Position numbers and translations under genes: made by a program | Assembly (NCBI GenBank): GCA_026394195.1 | Contig: JAPKYS010000023.1 | Coordinates: 397,339 to 461,338, forward strand | Source of the DNA: a bacterium | GTDB taxonomy: Bacteria; Electryoneota; B3-LCP | Length of the DNA stretch: 64,000 nt | Direction of reading: 5' to 3' | The notes under the pieces: model-generated | Database searches by the model: none | Told to the model about the DNA's origin: nothing | Seen by the model: the letters and a program-made list of their open reading frames with translations, nothing else | Shown: piece by piece, positions 28,194 to 36,882 of the stretch | Numbering within the stretch: position 1 is the stretch's first letter | Layout: each line of letters opens with the position of its first letter

Positions 28194-28292
28194 CTGCAGG
28201 CGTTCCCAGTTTGATCCAGGAACAAATCCAGTAGCAGCCTCCTGCCTTAGAGCCTCCCCCTCGACTAAAAAAACCGCGAATACTCTCAAATA

Positions 28293-28324
28293 AAAACGAT
28301 CCACAAATTCTTGCGGATCGTTTT
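28293..28324 (-). terminator. intrinsic terminator after tonB copy 2
   Basis: On the minus strand a 14-bp stem (28311-28324 with 28293-28306) has one G-U pair and a 4-nt loop, then TATTT. The core ACGATCC-G is the same as in the hairpin after tonB copy 1. Confidence 0.8.
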
Positions 28325-28344
28325 ATGATTCAGAGCCTCCTGGC

Positions 28345-29106
28345 TCATTTCCCTTTCACCGTGAAGTTGATGGTGTAAGCCACCCAGACTCCGACGGGGT
28401 TCTCCCGTTGCAGCGCTGGAGTGAATTTCCATTTCAACACTGCGGCGACAGCAGCTTCCTCAAAACCCAATCCAGAGGGTTTCGCTTGTACCGCCTTAGC
28501 TTTCTTCACGTCACCTTTCTTATCAACGTAGAACTGCACAACCACCTTTCCATCCACTTCGGCTGTTTTAGCCATGTCGGGGTACTCGGGTTGAACCCTT
28601 GTGACGATCTGCGGAGCTTGCTCATAGGGCGTGAAGGTTCCGGCATCAGGAATGACGTCATCCTGAGGAATCTCCTGCCTTATGTCCAAGTTCTCTCCAG
28701 ACCCGCCCAATGCCAGCGGGTCTACCTGGGAATTCAAGATGTCGGATAGTTCAGTCTGCGAAGTGATCTGAGGTTCTTCCGGAGCAACGTCCTCCGCTAC
28801 AGGTTTGGGGATGGCTGCGGCAGGTGGTGCCAATTTGGGTTGAGCAATTTTCAACGCTGGTGCAGTGTCTTCGCCCGATAGTGAAGGTGGAGGACCCAGA
28901 TTGGATGGGTCCAGATAGATCACCCGGCTCGGCGGGGGCACGTCTCGGGACATCATGTACAGGACGAAGTAGTACGAACCCACAGCTAATGCATGGACCA
29001 GCACTGAGACCACCAATCCGACGGTCATGTACTTCTGCAGAAAGCGCCGGATTTCAAATCCGCCCAGATGACCCTCGTTCGGCATATGAAACGCTATTGT
29101 GGTCAT
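28345..29106 (-). CDS. tonB: energy transducer TonB (copy 2)
   Basis: A 253-aa paralogue of the gene at 27403 with the same plan: cytoplasmic LPNEGHLGGFEIR, transmembrane helix (about 29-51), acidic/Pro-rich linker, and TonB C-terminal domain with PEYPDMAKTA, GKVVVQFYVDKKGDV and VWVAYTINF. It follows two exbD genes and exbB by 30 nt and belongs to their transcript. The two copies are clearly related over their whole length, with the linker least conserved, suggesting a tandem duplication followed by specialisation for different receptors. Confidence 0.92.
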   Translation of the reverse strand: MTTIAFHMPNEGHLGGFEIRRFLQKYMTVGLVVSVLVHALAVGSYYFVLYMMSRDVPPPSRVIYLDPSNLGPPPSLSGEDTAPALKIAQPKLAPPAAAIPKPVAEDVAPEEPQITSQTELSDILNSQVDPLALGGSGENLDIRQEIPQDDVIPDAGTFTPYEQAPQIVTRVQPEYPDMAKTAEVDGKVVVQFYVDKKGDVKKAKAVQAKPSGLGFEEAAVAAVLKWKFTPALQRENPVGVWVAYTINFTVKGK

Positions 29107-29136
29107 ATTATTTCCTTTAATGGTATTCGTACTCGG

Positions 29137-29631
29137 TTACATGCCGGGTTTTATCCCCAGCAGTGAGTCGTCTACCGCGTCAAATTTCAGTATACTGAAA
29201 CGTTGTGTTTTTGCGAGATTGAATTCGTCCAGGAGATCCACCATGTTCGAGTATTTGGCTTTGCGATGAATTTTTGCGACGATCACCAGTTTTTCCTTGA
29301 TAGTATCTCTTCTCTCATTCAGCAGGGCGCGCAAACCTTTCCACTCCATAGGTTTAGGAGCATCAAAGCCAACATTATACCAAAGGGAGTCCTGGGGATC
29401 AACGCGTAGATACAGCAGATTTTTCTCATTCACTTCCGCCTCGCCGGCTGATTCAGGTGGGAGGTTGATTTCCATAGCCTGAGGCAAACGGAATACGGTC
29501 GTGACCATGAAGAAGATCAGCAGCAGGAAGGCGATGTCCACCATCGGCGTCATGTCGATGCGAACGGGGAGACGCGCCTTTTTCTTTTTTCCGCCGCGTG
29601 ACGATCCTTGTGGGGTGTCAACAGCTCCCAT
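29137..29631 (-). CDS. exbD: biopolymer transport protein ExbD (copy 2)
   Basis: A 164-aa inner-membrane protein with a basic N terminus (GGKKKKARLPVR), one transmembrane helix starting MTPMVDIAFLLLIFFMVTT that carries the proton-conducting Asp, and a periplasmic domain. It begins 1 nt after the stop of the first exbD. Together with ExbB it forms the motor that drives TonB. Two ExbD types in one operon are common in Bacteroidetes relatives. Confidence 0.93.
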   Translation of the reverse strand: MGAVDTPQGSSRGGKKKKARLPVRIDMTPMVDIAFLLLIFFMVTTVFRLPQAMEINLPPESAGEAEVNEKNLLYLRVDPQDSLWYNVGFDAPKPMEWKGLRALLNERRDTIKEKLVIVAKIHRKAKYSNMVDLLDEFNLAKTQRFSILKFDAVDDSLLGIKPGM

Positions 29632-29632
29632 T

Positions 29633-30106
29633 TTAGTCCTTTTCTAATTCGGTGACCATGTTAAAGCGGTTCAGGTTAATCTTTTGTAAGACACTCATCA
29701 CGTCTTCAACGAAGCCGTATTCTGCATTCTTGTCCGCTTTAAGAATGATACGTATATTCAAATTTCTGAGACGTGCTTTCAGGATATTGTCGCCGAGATT
29801 TTGCGGAGTGAAATCCACTACGTTTAGCATCCCTTTTGCATCGGGTTCCATGTAACCAATTCTGGCATCCAAACCGGGAGCGCCCAAACTCAGATTGATA
29901 CTGTTATACTTGGTTACTGAAATCAGTAAAATATCCGATTCCGGTAACTTCACACTCGAATGTGAGCTGGGTAAATTGATTGGCACACTTTCCGGTGGCT
30001 TGAACTGCGTCGTGGACATGAAGAAGATCAACAGCAAAAAGGCGACGTCCACCATTGGCGTCATGTCGATTCTGATGCCAAGGCGTTTTTTTGCGGGGCG
30101 TGCCAT
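29633..30106 (-). CDS. exbD: biopolymer transport protein ExbD (copy 1)
   Basis: A 157-aa paralogue of the following gene, with MTPMVDVAFLLLIFFMSTT as the transmembrane helix and its conserved Asp. The periplasmic part differs strongly from copy 2, so the two may form a heteromeric pair in one ExbB pentamer or serve separate motors. It starts 2 nt after the exbB stop. Confidence 0.93.
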   Translation of the reverse strand: MARPAKKRLGIRIDMTPMVDVAFLLLIFFMSTTQFKPPESVPINLPSSHSSVKLPESDILLISVTKYNSINLSLGAPGLDARIGYMEPDAKGMLNVVDFTPQNLGDNILKARLRNLNIRIILKADKNAEYGFVEDVMSVLQKINLNRFNMVTELEKD

Positions 30107-30108
30107 TT

Positions 30109-30828
30109 TTACTGGGCCTCCTTCTCCTTGATGATTTCCATGAACATGAAGGCGCCTTCATCAACCGAGTAGTTAAAACCGTCCACCAGATTGACGAAAA
30201 TGTTATAGGCAACAATACCGCAGATGGCGGCGAAAAGCCCGCCTGCCGTATTGATCAGAGCTTCTGAAATTCCCAGAGCCAACTGGACGGCATCAGGTGC
30301 ACCCTGATGCGCCATGGCGGCAAAGGACCGAATCATACCGATGGTGGTTCCAAGCAGACCGATCATGGTGGCGATGGAGGCGATGGTCGAGAGAGCGAAA
30401 AGATTTCTCTCCAGGAACGGGATTTCCAGCAATCTTGCTTCTTCAATAGAACGCTGAGTTTCAGCAATTCTTTTGTCTGAAGTCAACTGCATCTTCCGAC
30501 CCCGCATATAAGCCTCTAAGCCGGCTTTCAGCACCGCTGCAGCTGAGCCGCGCTGTTTGTCGCAAATTCCAACGGCCTCATCCAGCTTGTCATCTTTGAC
30601 CGCCATAATGAAATTTCGGTAGAAGCTCGGGATGGGTTGACGACCGCGGGCTTTTTTCAGGGTAAGGATACGCTCCACAATGTAAGCGAAGAGCATGAGA
30701 GTGATGGTGATCAGTAGAACTACCAGCGGGCCTCCCTTTGTAATTATGTCGGGCAACAAATTGAAGATGATCAGCCCGCAGATGAAGGCAACGACCAGCA
30801 GGATGATGGTGAAGAGCGATTGTTTCAT
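30109..30828 (-). CDS. exbB: MotA/TolQ/ExbB proton channel protein
   Basis: A 239-aa inner-membrane protein with an N-terminal helix (about 7-27), a second (about 36-54), a cytoplasmic domain (about 60-130), and two C-terminal helices carrying the family pattern LSTIASIATMIGLLGTTIGM and ISEALINTAGGLFAAI. It forms the pentameric channel around ExbD that drives TonB. A 53-nt gap separates it from the TPR gene upstream. Confidence 0.94.
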   Translation of the reverse strand: MKQSLFTIILLVVAFICGLIIFNLLPDIITKGGPLVVLLITITLMLFAYIVERILTLKKARGRQPIPSFYRNFIMAVKDDKLDEAVGICDKQRGSAAAVLKAGLEAYMRGRKMQLTSDKRIAETQRSIEEARLLEIPFLERNLFALSTIASIATMIGLLGTTIGMIRSFAAMAHQGAPDAVQLALGISEALINTAGGLFAAICGIVAYNIFVNLVDGFNYSVDEGAFMFMEIIKEKEAQ

Positions 30829-30881
30829 TTTTTCCTCTGTTGTATTCGAATTCTTTCAGAAATTCGGTAAGTAGTACGGAT

Positions 30882-32582
30882 TTATGGTTTTTTCTTGGCT
30901 TTGACTTTTAAGGTGGTATCCAGACCGTTTTTAGCGTCCTGGTTTTTAGGGTCATTCTTCAGAGCGTTGCGAAAGGCGCGTTCTGCAGAATCGTAATCCT
31001 CATTATAATAGCAGGCTTGCCCGTAGGCAACCCAATAGGCAGCGTTCTGCCCGTTGAGCGTAGTGGCTTTCTGCAGATAATTCGCCGCTCTCCCCCACGC
31101 CTCTTCACGCAGACACAGAAACCCTAACCCACCGTAAGCATCGCCCTGAGTGGAATCCATCGAGATGATGGTCCGGAAGACCTGCTTGGCAGCTTCGCTG
31201 GAATCCACGAAGGTCAGCGTATTAGCAAGCATTATCAGGACTGAAATGCGGGTTGAATCGATAGATTGAGCTTTGCGCAAACTCCGGATGGCATTTTGAT
31301 ATTGCTCAGTCTTCAAGTAGCTGTATCCTAAGTTAATGTAAGCAGGCAGGTAGGTCGTATCCGCAGTGATTTTATAGTTCAGGTAAACGATGGCGGAATC
31401 GTATTGGTCAGCGCTAAAGTAGTCCTGGCCGATCAGATAAGCCAGGCGGCTGCTCTGTGGCATAAGTTCGTAGGCTTTTTTCAGATAGACGGCGGCAGAA
31501 TCATAATTCGGTCTTAAAACCGCGTCTTTCCCGGCGGTATAGTAAAATGCTTCGCCAAGTTTTGAATAATCGCCTGGTTCGACGTCATTTGAATTTATAA
31601 CGTCTCGGAGAATTTCAATGGCACGGGTGTACTTTTTCAGATCGAAGCTGTTGGCGGCGAGCGCATGCGCCGTTGAGATTTCAGTGGGTCTTAGGCGGTA
31701 GGCTTTTTCAAGGTACTGTTGAGCCGCTTCATATCGCTTTACGGCTCGTAATGCCTGACCGTAGATGCTGAGCAGCAGGAAGTGTTCCTTTTGGGATCGG
31801 TTGACAGCGATTTCCAGTTCCTGCACTGCCTGATCGTATTTTTCTGCGTAGAAGTAGAGTTTACCGATCTGATAATTGACGCTGGGGTAGTTGGGATCCA
31901 AATCCCTGGCTTTCTTGAATTCAGCCAACGCCTCACTGTATTCTTTTGATTCCATGTAGACCATGCCGAGATCGAAATGCATGGAAGCATCAGTGGAATC
32001 CAGCGTAATTGCTGAGAGGTAATTTTCTTTGGTCAGAGCGAGTATCTTCTTCTTCAAATACACCTGTCCCAGCGCTCGAAAGAAAAGCGGTTCTTTGGGA
32101 TTCTTGGCGATGGCTTGCGAAAGCTTAACCATCGCTTCTTTGTCCATCCCTCTGGCATTGAGAATCAATCCCTCCGCGTAGAGATAGGCGGGAAGCTCCT
32201 TCTTCTTGGCGTTAGCGATTGCGTTTTCAAGAACGTTGGAGGCTTGAGTGGTATCCGATTGCGCCAGCAGCATTTCGACTACGGTTCTTACCGCATGGGG
32301 TTCTGCCGGTTCTTCAGCAAGCACATTTTTCCAGTGTTCCAGAGAAACTGTGGTGTCGCCATCTGCCAAAGCGGCTTCAGCGAACAGAGCATTTGCGTCG
32401 ACGTCTTTCGGTTTCTTGCTCAACACCGCTTCCGCTTCCTGAATCGCTTTGGCGTAGTCGCCATCTTTAAGCGCTTGCCAACCGGCTTCCGGCTGCGGTT
32501 TTTTCGCTGCTTCTGAGATTAGGCAGGTGATCAAGATCAGCGAAACCAGCAACAATATTGAGGTGAGCCTTCGGGTAGTCAT
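30882..32582 (-). CDS. exported tetratricopeptide-repeat protein
   Basis: A 566-aa protein with a signal peptide (LTSILLLVSLILITCLISEA) and about 14 TPR or TPR-like helical pairs across nearly the whole length, for example PSVNYQIGKLYFYAEKYDQA and TYLPAYINLGYSYLKTEQYQ. TPR proteins act as scaffolds; this one is probably periplasmic. Its place between a PstS-like protein and exbB matches the Bacteroidetes-type Ton cluster, where its exact function is not known. The Lys-rich tail KVKAKKKP is unremarkable. Confidence 0.88.
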   Translation of the reverse strand: MTTRRLTSILLLVSLILITCLISEAAKKPQPEAGWQALKDGDYAKAIQEAEAVLSKKPKDVDANALFAEAALADGDTTVSLEHWKNVLAEEPAEPHAVRTVVEMLLAQSDTTQASNVLENAIANAKKKELPAYLYAEGLILNARGMDKEAMVKLSQAIAKNPKEPLFFRALGQVYLKKKILALTKENYLSAITLDSTDASMHFDLGMVYMESKEYSEALAEFKKARDLDPNYPSVNYQIGKLYFYAEKYDQAVQELEIAVNRSQKEHFLLLSIYGQALRAVKRYEAAQQYLEKAYRLRPTEISTAHALAANSFDLKKYTRAIEILRDVINSNDVEPGDYSKLGEAFYYTAGKDAVLRPNYDSAAVYLKKAYELMPQSSRLAYLIGQDYFSADQYDSAIVYLNYKITADTTYLPAYINLGYSYLKTEQYQNAIRSLRKAQSIDSTRISVLIMLANTLTFVDSSEAAKQVFRTIISMDSTQGDAYGGLGFLCLREEAWGRAANYLQKATTLNGQNAAYWVAYGQACYYNEDYDSAERAFRNALKNDPKNQDAKNGLDTTLKVKAKKKP

Positions 32583-32677
32583 GGGTTGTTTAATCCGTTT
32601 TCAGTTAGTGGAAGTTATTTCATTCACAAGGATGGGATCGATAATCGAATCTCTTCCACTTATTAAACTCGCTTGCT

Positions 32678-33649
32678 TTATTTTTGGTCCCCTTGCGGCG
32701 CAAGGTTGACAATTCGCACGGGCACCATTCCAGGGAGAAAACCGTTATCTGCGATAATACGCTGGCCCAGATTAGCAGCCATGAACGACAGAAATCCGGA
32801 AGCAAGGTCGGTTCTGTCAGCGATGGTGTAGTAATACAATCCTACCTTAAACGGGTACGTGCCCTGCTGCAGGGATCCTACATTGGCGGGTATGGGGTTC
32901 GCCATCAAGGGATGACGCCACTTCAATCTCTTCACTCTCGCATCATCGAGTTGTCGTCCCACCAAGCCAAAGCCGTTCGCATCTTCGGCAACTCGCAGGA
33001 TGACCAGACTGTCAGCAGGCCAATAATGCCCCTCAACTTTTGTGAGCGCATGCCCGAAATATAACTCCATGACCGACCAGGCGCCATCGCCGATGGAGGG
33101 TAAATAGACATTGATTTTTTCCTTGGGTCCACCCACTGCGTCCCAGGTTGTGATCTCACCGGTTAATATTTTCAGTAATTGCAGAGAATCAATGGCGATG
33201 ACGGAATTTCCGGGATTGACGATCCAGGTGGCGACCGTGGTCCCTAAAAGAAAACTATAAACATGTTTACGGCTCTGCACCACCGCCAGGGATTCCTCCT
33301 TGGACAATACCCGGTCGAAATAACCTATGTCAGCTTTGCGATTGATGATCGAATCAACGATGGCACGTGAGTCCAGCGTGTAGACGTTGACATTGGCGTT
33401 GACATATTGGCGATTGAACTGATCCGCCCCCTGTTGAATGACCGAAGTGATCGAGGAACTGGTGAATACCGCCAACGACCCAGTGGTCGGAGTGGATTTA
33501 TTTCCCTGGTCCTTCCTGCCGCAACCTGTCATCAACGCCATAAACAACAGCAAGAACCCCAACGACCTTATTTCTGCCGGCGGGAAGACCGGGATTGTTC
33601 TCTTCTGGTATGGTGATCCAGGCTTTTTGGAAAAATTCCTAAGATGCAT
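32678..33649 (-). CDS. PstS-like phosphate/anion-binding lipoprotein
   Basis: A type II periplasmic binding protein of the PstS family: SSSITSVIQQGADQFNRQY, DSRAIVDSIINRKADIGYFD, LLKILTGEITTWDAVGG and GLYYYTIADRTDL are typical. A lipobox LMTGC gives a lipid-anchored mature protein. The start is unsure: ATG 33649 (used here, with GGGGTT upstream) makes a long n-region and overlaps the preceding gene by 82 nt; a TTG at 33562, 5 nt past that gene's stop, would give a short signal peptide without basic residues. No pstCAB is nearby. In this Ton-cluster setting the protein need not be a phosphate importer. Confidence 0.82.
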   Translation of the reverse strand: MHLRNFSKKPGSPYQKRTIPVFPPAEIRSLGFLLLFMALMTGCGRKDQGNKSTPTTGSLAVFTSSSITSVIQQGADQFNRQYVNANVNVYTLDSRAIVDSIINRKADIGYFDRVLSKEESLAVVQSRKHVYSFLLGTTVATWIVNPGNSVIAIDSLQLLKILTGEITTWDAVGGPKEKINVYLPSIGDGAWSVMELYFGHALTKVEGHYWPADSLVILRVAEDANGFGLVGRQLDDARVKRLKWRHPLMANPIPANVGSLQQGTYPFKVGLYYYTIADRTDLASGFLSFMAANLGQRIIADNGFLPGMVPVRIVNLAPQGDQK

Positions 33650-33798
33650 CGGTGTAACCCCATGAGGACTAATACCAAACCGATCATGAAACGCAGATTC
33701 CCGGCGGCGGGTAGGTTCGGCAGCAAATTTCCGAACCAAACCGCTATTCCCGTACCAATAAAAACGATTCCGAGAACGAGGTACAGACGTGTATGCAT
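33568..33798 (-). CDS. small two-helix membrane protein upstream of PstS-like gene
   Basis: A 76-aa protein with two clear transmembrane segments (about 5-25 and 34-54: LYLVLGIVFIGTGIAVWFG and FMIGLVLVLMGLHRCILGIF) and a basic hydrophilic tail. The pattern of two helices with a GxHR-like turn resembles small uncharacterised proteins found beside PstS-like genes in Bacteroidetes relatives. It overlaps the next gene if that starts at 33649. There is no Shine-Dalgarno, and the nearest promoter would place the transcript start within a few nt of the ATG, so leaderless translation is possible. Confidence 0.6.
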   Translation of the reverse strand: MHTRLYLVLGIVFIGTGIAVWFGNLLPNLPAAGNLRFMIGLVLVLMGLHRCILGIFPKSLDHHTRREQSRSSRRQK

Positions 33799-33806
33799 AC
33801 GCTGAC

Positions 33807-33835
33807 AATATAACCTGTGTGATCGGTTAAATCAA
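33807..33835 (-). promoter_or_regulatory. proximal promoter of the Ton cluster
   Basis: Minus strand TTGATT (33830-33835), 17 nt, TATATT (33807-33812). The -35 is preceded by TGCGC, as in the distal promoter at 33887-33915. Confidence 0.65.
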
Positions 33836-33886
33836 GCGCAATAATTTTCACCTTTTACTGCAGCATCATTTTCTTGAGTAGCTCAT

Positions 33887-33915
33887 AATATAGCCTAAGC
33901 GGAACGGCAAGTCAA
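33887..33915 (-). promoter_or_regulatory. distal promoter of the Ton cluster
   Basis: Minus strand TTGACT (33910-33915), 17 nt, TATATT (33887-33892). Together with the proximal copy it gives tandem starts 80 nt apart in the 211-nt gap between ctpA and the small membrane protein gene. Confidence 0.7.
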
Positions 33916-33916
33916 G

Positions 33917-33943
33917 CGCAAATAAAAAATTCTTTTATCTGCG
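33917..33943 (-). terminator. possible terminator of ctpA
   Basis: An AT-rich 11-bp hairpin (33917-33927 with 33933-33943, one G-U pair on the minus strand) lies 66 nt after the ctpA stop. It has no U-tract beyond the stem, so termination is uncertain. Confidence 0.4.
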
Positions 33944-34009
33944 TTTTTACGCTGACGCTAATTTACTGTTTTCTCAGATTATTACGTTACCTTTGATGCA
34001 GGCATTTTG

Positions 34010-35599
34010 TTACAAACCAGCGATTTCCTTGGCCTTAGCAAAATCTGTAATAGCCGTTTGGATCTGCTTGTCATCCTTGGCGCGCACCTGGTAGAAATAC
34101 TCACGATTATTCCAGTAGATTTGAGCCATCTCCGACTTCAGAGCCACTCCCAGGTATTTCTTGTCTTTGTCGAAACCTGCCTGATCAAATTTAATCCCTT
34201 TGTCCGTTGCTAATTTAACCATATCCATGAGCATCTGTTCGGACGGTTCGTAATTCGCCAGGAATGATTTGAAATCTTCCTTTACTTCAGGGTGATCAGG
34301 ACAGAATTTACCGGCGTATTCAAAGAAGACCCTCTGACGCAGCAGTTGTCCACCGTAGGCGCTAAGGTACTCCGCCGGAATTTTTACGTCTGGTGTGATC
34401 CCGCCTCCACCGTAAACGATTCGACCTTTCTTGGTGTGAAAGACTTCCCCCAAACTGTCGGCTATGGTACTATCCTTCCGGGTATCTTGATCTCTATCCG
34501 GACTATAGGCCTCAGAGAGATATTCTCCCATGCCTTTGTCGTAAGGTCTCTGGATCAATCTTCCACTGGGTGTATAATATCGGGCAGTGGTAATGCGAAC
34601 CACCGATCCATCCCCCAGTTCAAAGCCTTGTTGCACCAAACCTTTTCCGAACGTCTTGATGCCAACAACCAATCCACGATCCAAATCCTGTACGGCTCCG
34701 GATACAATTTCGGAGGCTGAAGCGCTGCCGTTATCCACCAGAACAATGACAGGAAGGTCCTGATATGGCGCTTTTTCAGGCGCCGAGAACGATACCTCTG
34801 AACCTTCGGCTCTTCCCTTAGTGTACACCACTCTTTGTTTATCACCGATAAATTGCCCCAGCACCTGAACGGCTTGTTCCAGATAACCGCCGCTGTTATT
34901 TCGCAGATCCAACAGGAGCTGCTTCATTCCCTGTGCGAAGAGCTGATCCAAGGCTTGTTTCATCTCGTCGGTGGTGTTGGAAGTAAACTGGTTCAGCAGG
35001 ATATATCCGGTTTTGTCATCTAGCATGAAGGCCGTTTCAACGCTGTGAATTGGAATTTTATCACGCGTTAAAGTGAATTCCAGTGGTTCAGAGATACCGG
35101 AGCGCTGGACGGTGATCTTGACCTGTGTCCCCTTGGGACCGCGCAGTTTCTTGAATACCTCTTCATTGGTGATGCCGAATGTGGAAACTCCGTCTATTTT
35201 CACGATCATATCCCCAGCGCGCAGCCCCATGCGATCTGCAGGCGTGCCGGGAATTGGACTGATGACCACAATGGTGCTGTTCTGCAGAGTGAAGGAGATA
35301 CCTATACCTTCGAACTCACCGGAAAATTGCTCAGAGATCTGCTTCTGTTCCTTCGCCGGAATGTAGACGGAGTGCGGATCAAGTTTCCCCAACATTCCCT
35401 CGATCGCGCCATCAACCAGGACGTTCATGTCCGGATCGTCAACGTACTTATCCCTGACCAACTGCATTACAAAGGCGAGGCGATTGACCTGTTCGTAGAT
35501 GTTTTTGCCTGCTGCCCAGAGGTTTTCCGTGAATTTCATCCCCCCGATGAAAGCGAGGACTACGACCAATGTAATGATGACGAAAAGCTTCTTTTTCAC
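34010..35599 (-). CDS. ctpA: C-terminal processing protease, S41 family
   Basis: A 529-aa periplasmic serine protease with a GTG start preceded by GGAGATATC, and a signal anchor (residues 5-20). A PDZ domain (about 95-165, FEGIGISF, GDMIVKIDG) is followed by the S41 domain with the Ser-Lys dyad S294 (GSASASE) and K319 (TFGKG), spaced 25 residues as in known CtpA proteins. These proteases trim or degrade periplasmic proteins from the C terminus. A helical C-terminal region (about 420-529) lies beyond the catalytic core. Last gene of the obgE operon. Confidence 0.95.
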   Translation of the reverse strand: MKKKLFVIITLVVVLAFIGGMKFTENLWAAGKNIYEQVNRLAFVMQLVRDKYVDDPDMNVLVDGAIEGMLGKLDPHSVYIPAKEQKQISEQFSGEFEGIGISFTLQNSTIVVISPIPGTPADRMGLRAGDMIVKIDGVSTFGITNEEVFKKLRGPKGTQVKITVQRSGISEPLEFTLTRDKIPIHSVETAFMLDDKTGYILLNQFTSNTTDEMKQALDQLFAQGMKQLLLDLRNNSGGYLEQAVQVLGQFIGDKQRVVYTKGRAEGSEVSFSAPEKAPYQDLPVIVLVDNGSASASEIVSGAVQDLDRGLVVGIKTFGKGLVQQGFELGDGSVVRITTARYYTPSGRLIQRPYDKGMGEYLSEAYSPDRDQDTRKDSTIADSLGEVFHTKKGRIVYGGGGITPDVKIPAEYLSAYGGQLLRQRVFFEYAGKFCPDHPEVKEDFKSFLANYEPSEQMLMDMVKLATDKGIKFDQAGFDKDKKYLGVALKSEMAQIYWNNREYFYQVRAKDDKQIQTAITDFAKAKEIAGL

Positions 35600-35628
35600 G
35601 ATATCTCCATCTTTTCAGATCGTTTTAT

Positions 35629-36840
35629 TTAGGATAAGCGATGCGTGAATATCCAGGTCAGGATCTTGGTATCGGCATCGGTTAGCTGGCGATGACGTCT
35701 TGCCATGACGATTCGGGCTGTTTCAAGCGTGGGTTTTAGGTGATAAGGGGTTAGTTTCTCGGCTCCACCCCAATGGAATGATGGTATATAACGCGGAGGA
35801 AATCCGGCTCCAAAAATCATGGCAGCCACACCGACAACCGTGCCGGTGTTGAAAACCGTACCGATGGCACTCTTTGAATGATCACCCATGATCAAACCAA
35901 CAAAAAGCTCTCCGGTATCCACCAGACGATTTCCCACCTGAACTCGAATCGGACTGTAGTTGTTCTTCAGATTGGAATTCTCCGTTCCTGATCCCAGGTT
36001 GCACCAGGAACCGATATAGGAGTGCCCCAAAAAACCGCTATGCTGCTTGTTTGAAAACCCCTGCATGATGGTCACTGAAATTTCGCCTCCGGCGCGGCAT
36101 TGTTCACCGAAACTGCAGCCTCGTATATGAGCTAATGGTTTGACTTCAGTTCCAGGTCCAAAATACACGGGTCCTTCGATGACGGCGTTGCTGCCGATAA
36201 CCACCTGCTGATCCAGCACAATGACTCCGTTGCGAGCATCCAACACTGCTCCCGGCCTAATTTGACACCCTTCTGCAATGGATATTTTCTCGGCTTCATT
36301 CAGGATAGCACGGGGGTGAACTTCACCCTTGATTTGTCCGAGGTTGGCAGTCTTCCTGGCTTCGCGCTCTATTTCAGCGTTCATGGCGATGACGAGCTCC
36401 CACAGGTAGGAGAATAATCTGCCGACGTCCGGTGGGGCTTCGGAACATTGGAAACCTGGCAATTGCAGGGGTGTTCCAGCTTCCCGACCGGCAGGTGATT
36501 CACCTCGGAAGGCAATCATACGATCAGCTCGAGTAAATGCCTGACCTTCTCGCAGATCAGAAACCAAATCGAAACCATCGCCGGGCAGGAGACTGCCGTT
36601 GATCCACAAGGTATCAGGACCGAGAGAGTGATCCGCATTCACATACCCCGGGATTGACGCCGCCAGATGAGCTCGGCAATAATATCGGACCTCAGCATTC
36701 ACAAAACGCGACAGTATTTTGTCTTTAAGCGACAAAATGCCACAGCGCAGATCCCAGGTGGGACGGCTTAGTGTCAGCGGTTCAAGCGTCAAGGCTGACT
36801 GATCCTCAAAGAGGACGATTTTATCTGTAGTTGCTTTCAC
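35629..36840 (-). CDS. GlmU-like sugar nucleotidyltransferase with left-handed beta-helix
   Basis: A 403-aa protein of the alternative bacterial GlmU-like family. The N-terminal part (LFEDQSALTLEPLTLSRP) replaces the classical pyrophosphorylase start and lacks LxxGxGTRM, so the uridylyltransferase function is not assured. The C-terminal half is a hexapeptide-repeat left-handed helix (VVIGSNAVIEGPVYFGPGTE, GDHSKSAIGTVFNTGTVVG) typical of acetyltransferases. Relatives in Bacteroidetes are proposed to make UDP-GlcNAc. It lies 29 nt upstream of ctpA and 42 nt after the DUF362 gene. Confidence 0.88.
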   Translation of the reverse strand: MKATTDKIVLFEDQSALTLEPLTLSRPTWDLRCGILSLKDKILSRFVNAEVRYYCRAHLAASIPGYVNADHSLGPDTLWINGSLLPGDGFDLVSDLREGQAFTRADRMIAFRGESPAGREAGTPLQLPGFQCSEAPPDVGRLFSYLWELVIAMNAEIEREARKTANLGQIKGEVHPRAILNEAEKISIAEGCQIRPGAVLDARNGVIVLDQQVVIGSNAVIEGPVYFGPGTEVKPLAHIRGCSFGEQCRAGGEISVTIMQGFSNKQHSGFLGHSYIGSWCNLGSGTENSNLKNNYSPIRVQVGNRLVDTGELFVGLIMGDHSKSAIGTVFNTGTVVGVAAMIFGAGFPPRYIPSFHWGGAEKLTPYHLKPTLETARIVMARRHRQLTDADTKILTWIFTHRLS

Positions 36841-36882
36841 ACGATCTCCGATGATTCGAGGGGCGCTGGTCAGTCTGCTTCG

